Source: Acetothermia bacterium UBA7521 (GTDB lineage: Bacteria > Bipolaricaulota > Bipolaricaulia > Bipolaricaulales > Bipolaricaulaceae). Taken from it: a DNA stretch of 13,518 bases. The translations under genes and the position numbers were made by a program. The notes beneath the pieces were generated by a model. That model was not told where the DNA came from and did not search any database. It saw only the letters and a list, made by a program, of their open reading frames with translations. This document shows positions 13,223 to 13,518 of this stretch, piece by piece. The stretch lies in the NCBI GenBank assembly GCA_002479455.1, contig DLNB01000026.1, forward strand, positions 1 to 13,518, written 5' to 3'. Position 1 is the stretch's first letter. Each line of letters begins with the position of its first letter.

Positions 13223-13518
13223 GTGGTCCCAACGCTAGACCTTTGGGAGGAACACGCATCCTGGGACTGGGCATCCATCCGCGAGGGCTTGCCCGAGGGA
13301 GCGTTCGATGAGGTCGTCCTCCTCTCGGAGGCGGGCTCGACGAACGACATCGCCCGGCGGAAGCTCGACGCGTGCGATCGCGTGTTGGTGCTGGCGGAAT
13401 CACAGACGGAAGGGCGGGGGCAGGGAGGGCGGCGGTGGGTGTCTCCGCGGGGCGGGCTCTGGTTCAGCCTCGGCCTGCGCGGGGAGGGGGGCAACCTCTC
13501 CCTCATCCCCATTCTGAC
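13223..13518 (+). CDS. birA: Biotin protein ligase (BirA), 5' part, truncated by the window edge
   Basis: The first 98 residues of a biotin-[acetyl-CoA carboxylase] ligase, which makes biotinyl-AMP and attaches biotin to carrier lysines. STND (39-42) is the conserved start of the catalytic core. LAESQTEGRGQGGRRWVSP (57-75) contains the GRGxxGRxW biotinyl-AMP loop, and GGLWFSLGLR (77-86) follows as in all BirA proteins. There is no N-terminal helix-turn-helix, only about 30 residues before the core, so it is the monofunctional type that does not repress biotin genes. The GTG start follows AGGGGG by about 4 nt; no better start is visible. The frame is open to the last base, so length and C-terminal domain are unknown. 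Confidence 0.9.
   Translation, partial: MVPTLDLWEEHASWDWASIREGLPEGAFDEVVLLSEAGSTNDIARRKLDACDRVLVLAESQTEGRGQGGRRWVSPRGGLWFSLGLRGEGGNLSLIPIL

Noticed and set aside
1..13518. CRISPR arrays, tRNA or rRNA genes, insertion sequences
   Set aside because: No regular direct repeats, no tRNA-like cloverleaf sequences in the spacers, no rRNA signatures and no transposase were seen.

Overview
The window is a GC-rich (roughly two thirds G+C by eye) bacterial chromosome segment, densely packed, with many GTG and one TTG start codons and several 1-4 nt start/stop overlaps. RseP, an alpha-oxoamine synthase of the serine palmitoyltransferase type and a beta-barrel-like protein tail ending in Phe suggest a Gram-negative (two-membrane) organism. 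The gene mix (branched-chain amino-acid ABC ATPases beside an acyl-CoA ligase, an unusual RecA, non-standard neighbourhoods for tilS and rseP) fits a deep-branching uncultured phylum. Bipolaricaulota/Acetothermia is my guess only; no lineage marker in the window proves it.

Region 1 (51-5493, minus strand) reads as one functional block, transcribed right to left: SDR oxidoreductase, serine-palmitoyltransferase-like PLP enzyme, a 175-bp control region with a good sigma70-type promoter, acyl-CoA ligase, LivG-type ATPase and LivF-type ATPase. Acyl-CoA ligase, amino acid:acyl-CoA condensing enzyme and ketoreductase are the enzyme classes needed to make a long-chain (sphingoid-type) base. The two coupled ABC ATPases would energise a permease pair that is not in the window.

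Region 2 (5494-7729, plus strand) holds recA, recX (overlapping) and ispF. The 75-bp divergent SDR/recA spacer has an 11-C homopolymer and a perfect 6+6 dyad in operator position, a candidate SOS operator. A 54-bp inverted-repeat element separates recX and ispF.

Region 3 (about 7670-8989) is a compositionally different islet with one gene, a C-terminal HEPN-domain protein with an R-x4-H motif (possible defence or toxin RNase), flanked by 180-190 bp gene-free stretches. It begins inside the 3' end of ispF, whose product has a non-family tail.

Region 4 (8990-11640, minus) is a tilS-rseP operon joined by a GTGA overlap: tRNA-Ile lysidinylation and intramembrane proteolysis. Region 5 (11667-12880, plus) has a small secreted-type hypothetical protein overlapping a signal-peptide-bearing, C-terminally anchored 5'-nucleotidase-type metallophosphoesterase. 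Then comes a 342-bp stretch without an intact gene, containing a possible decayed beta-barrel gene end on the minus strand. The window closes inside a biotin protein ligase (birA) that runs off the right edge.
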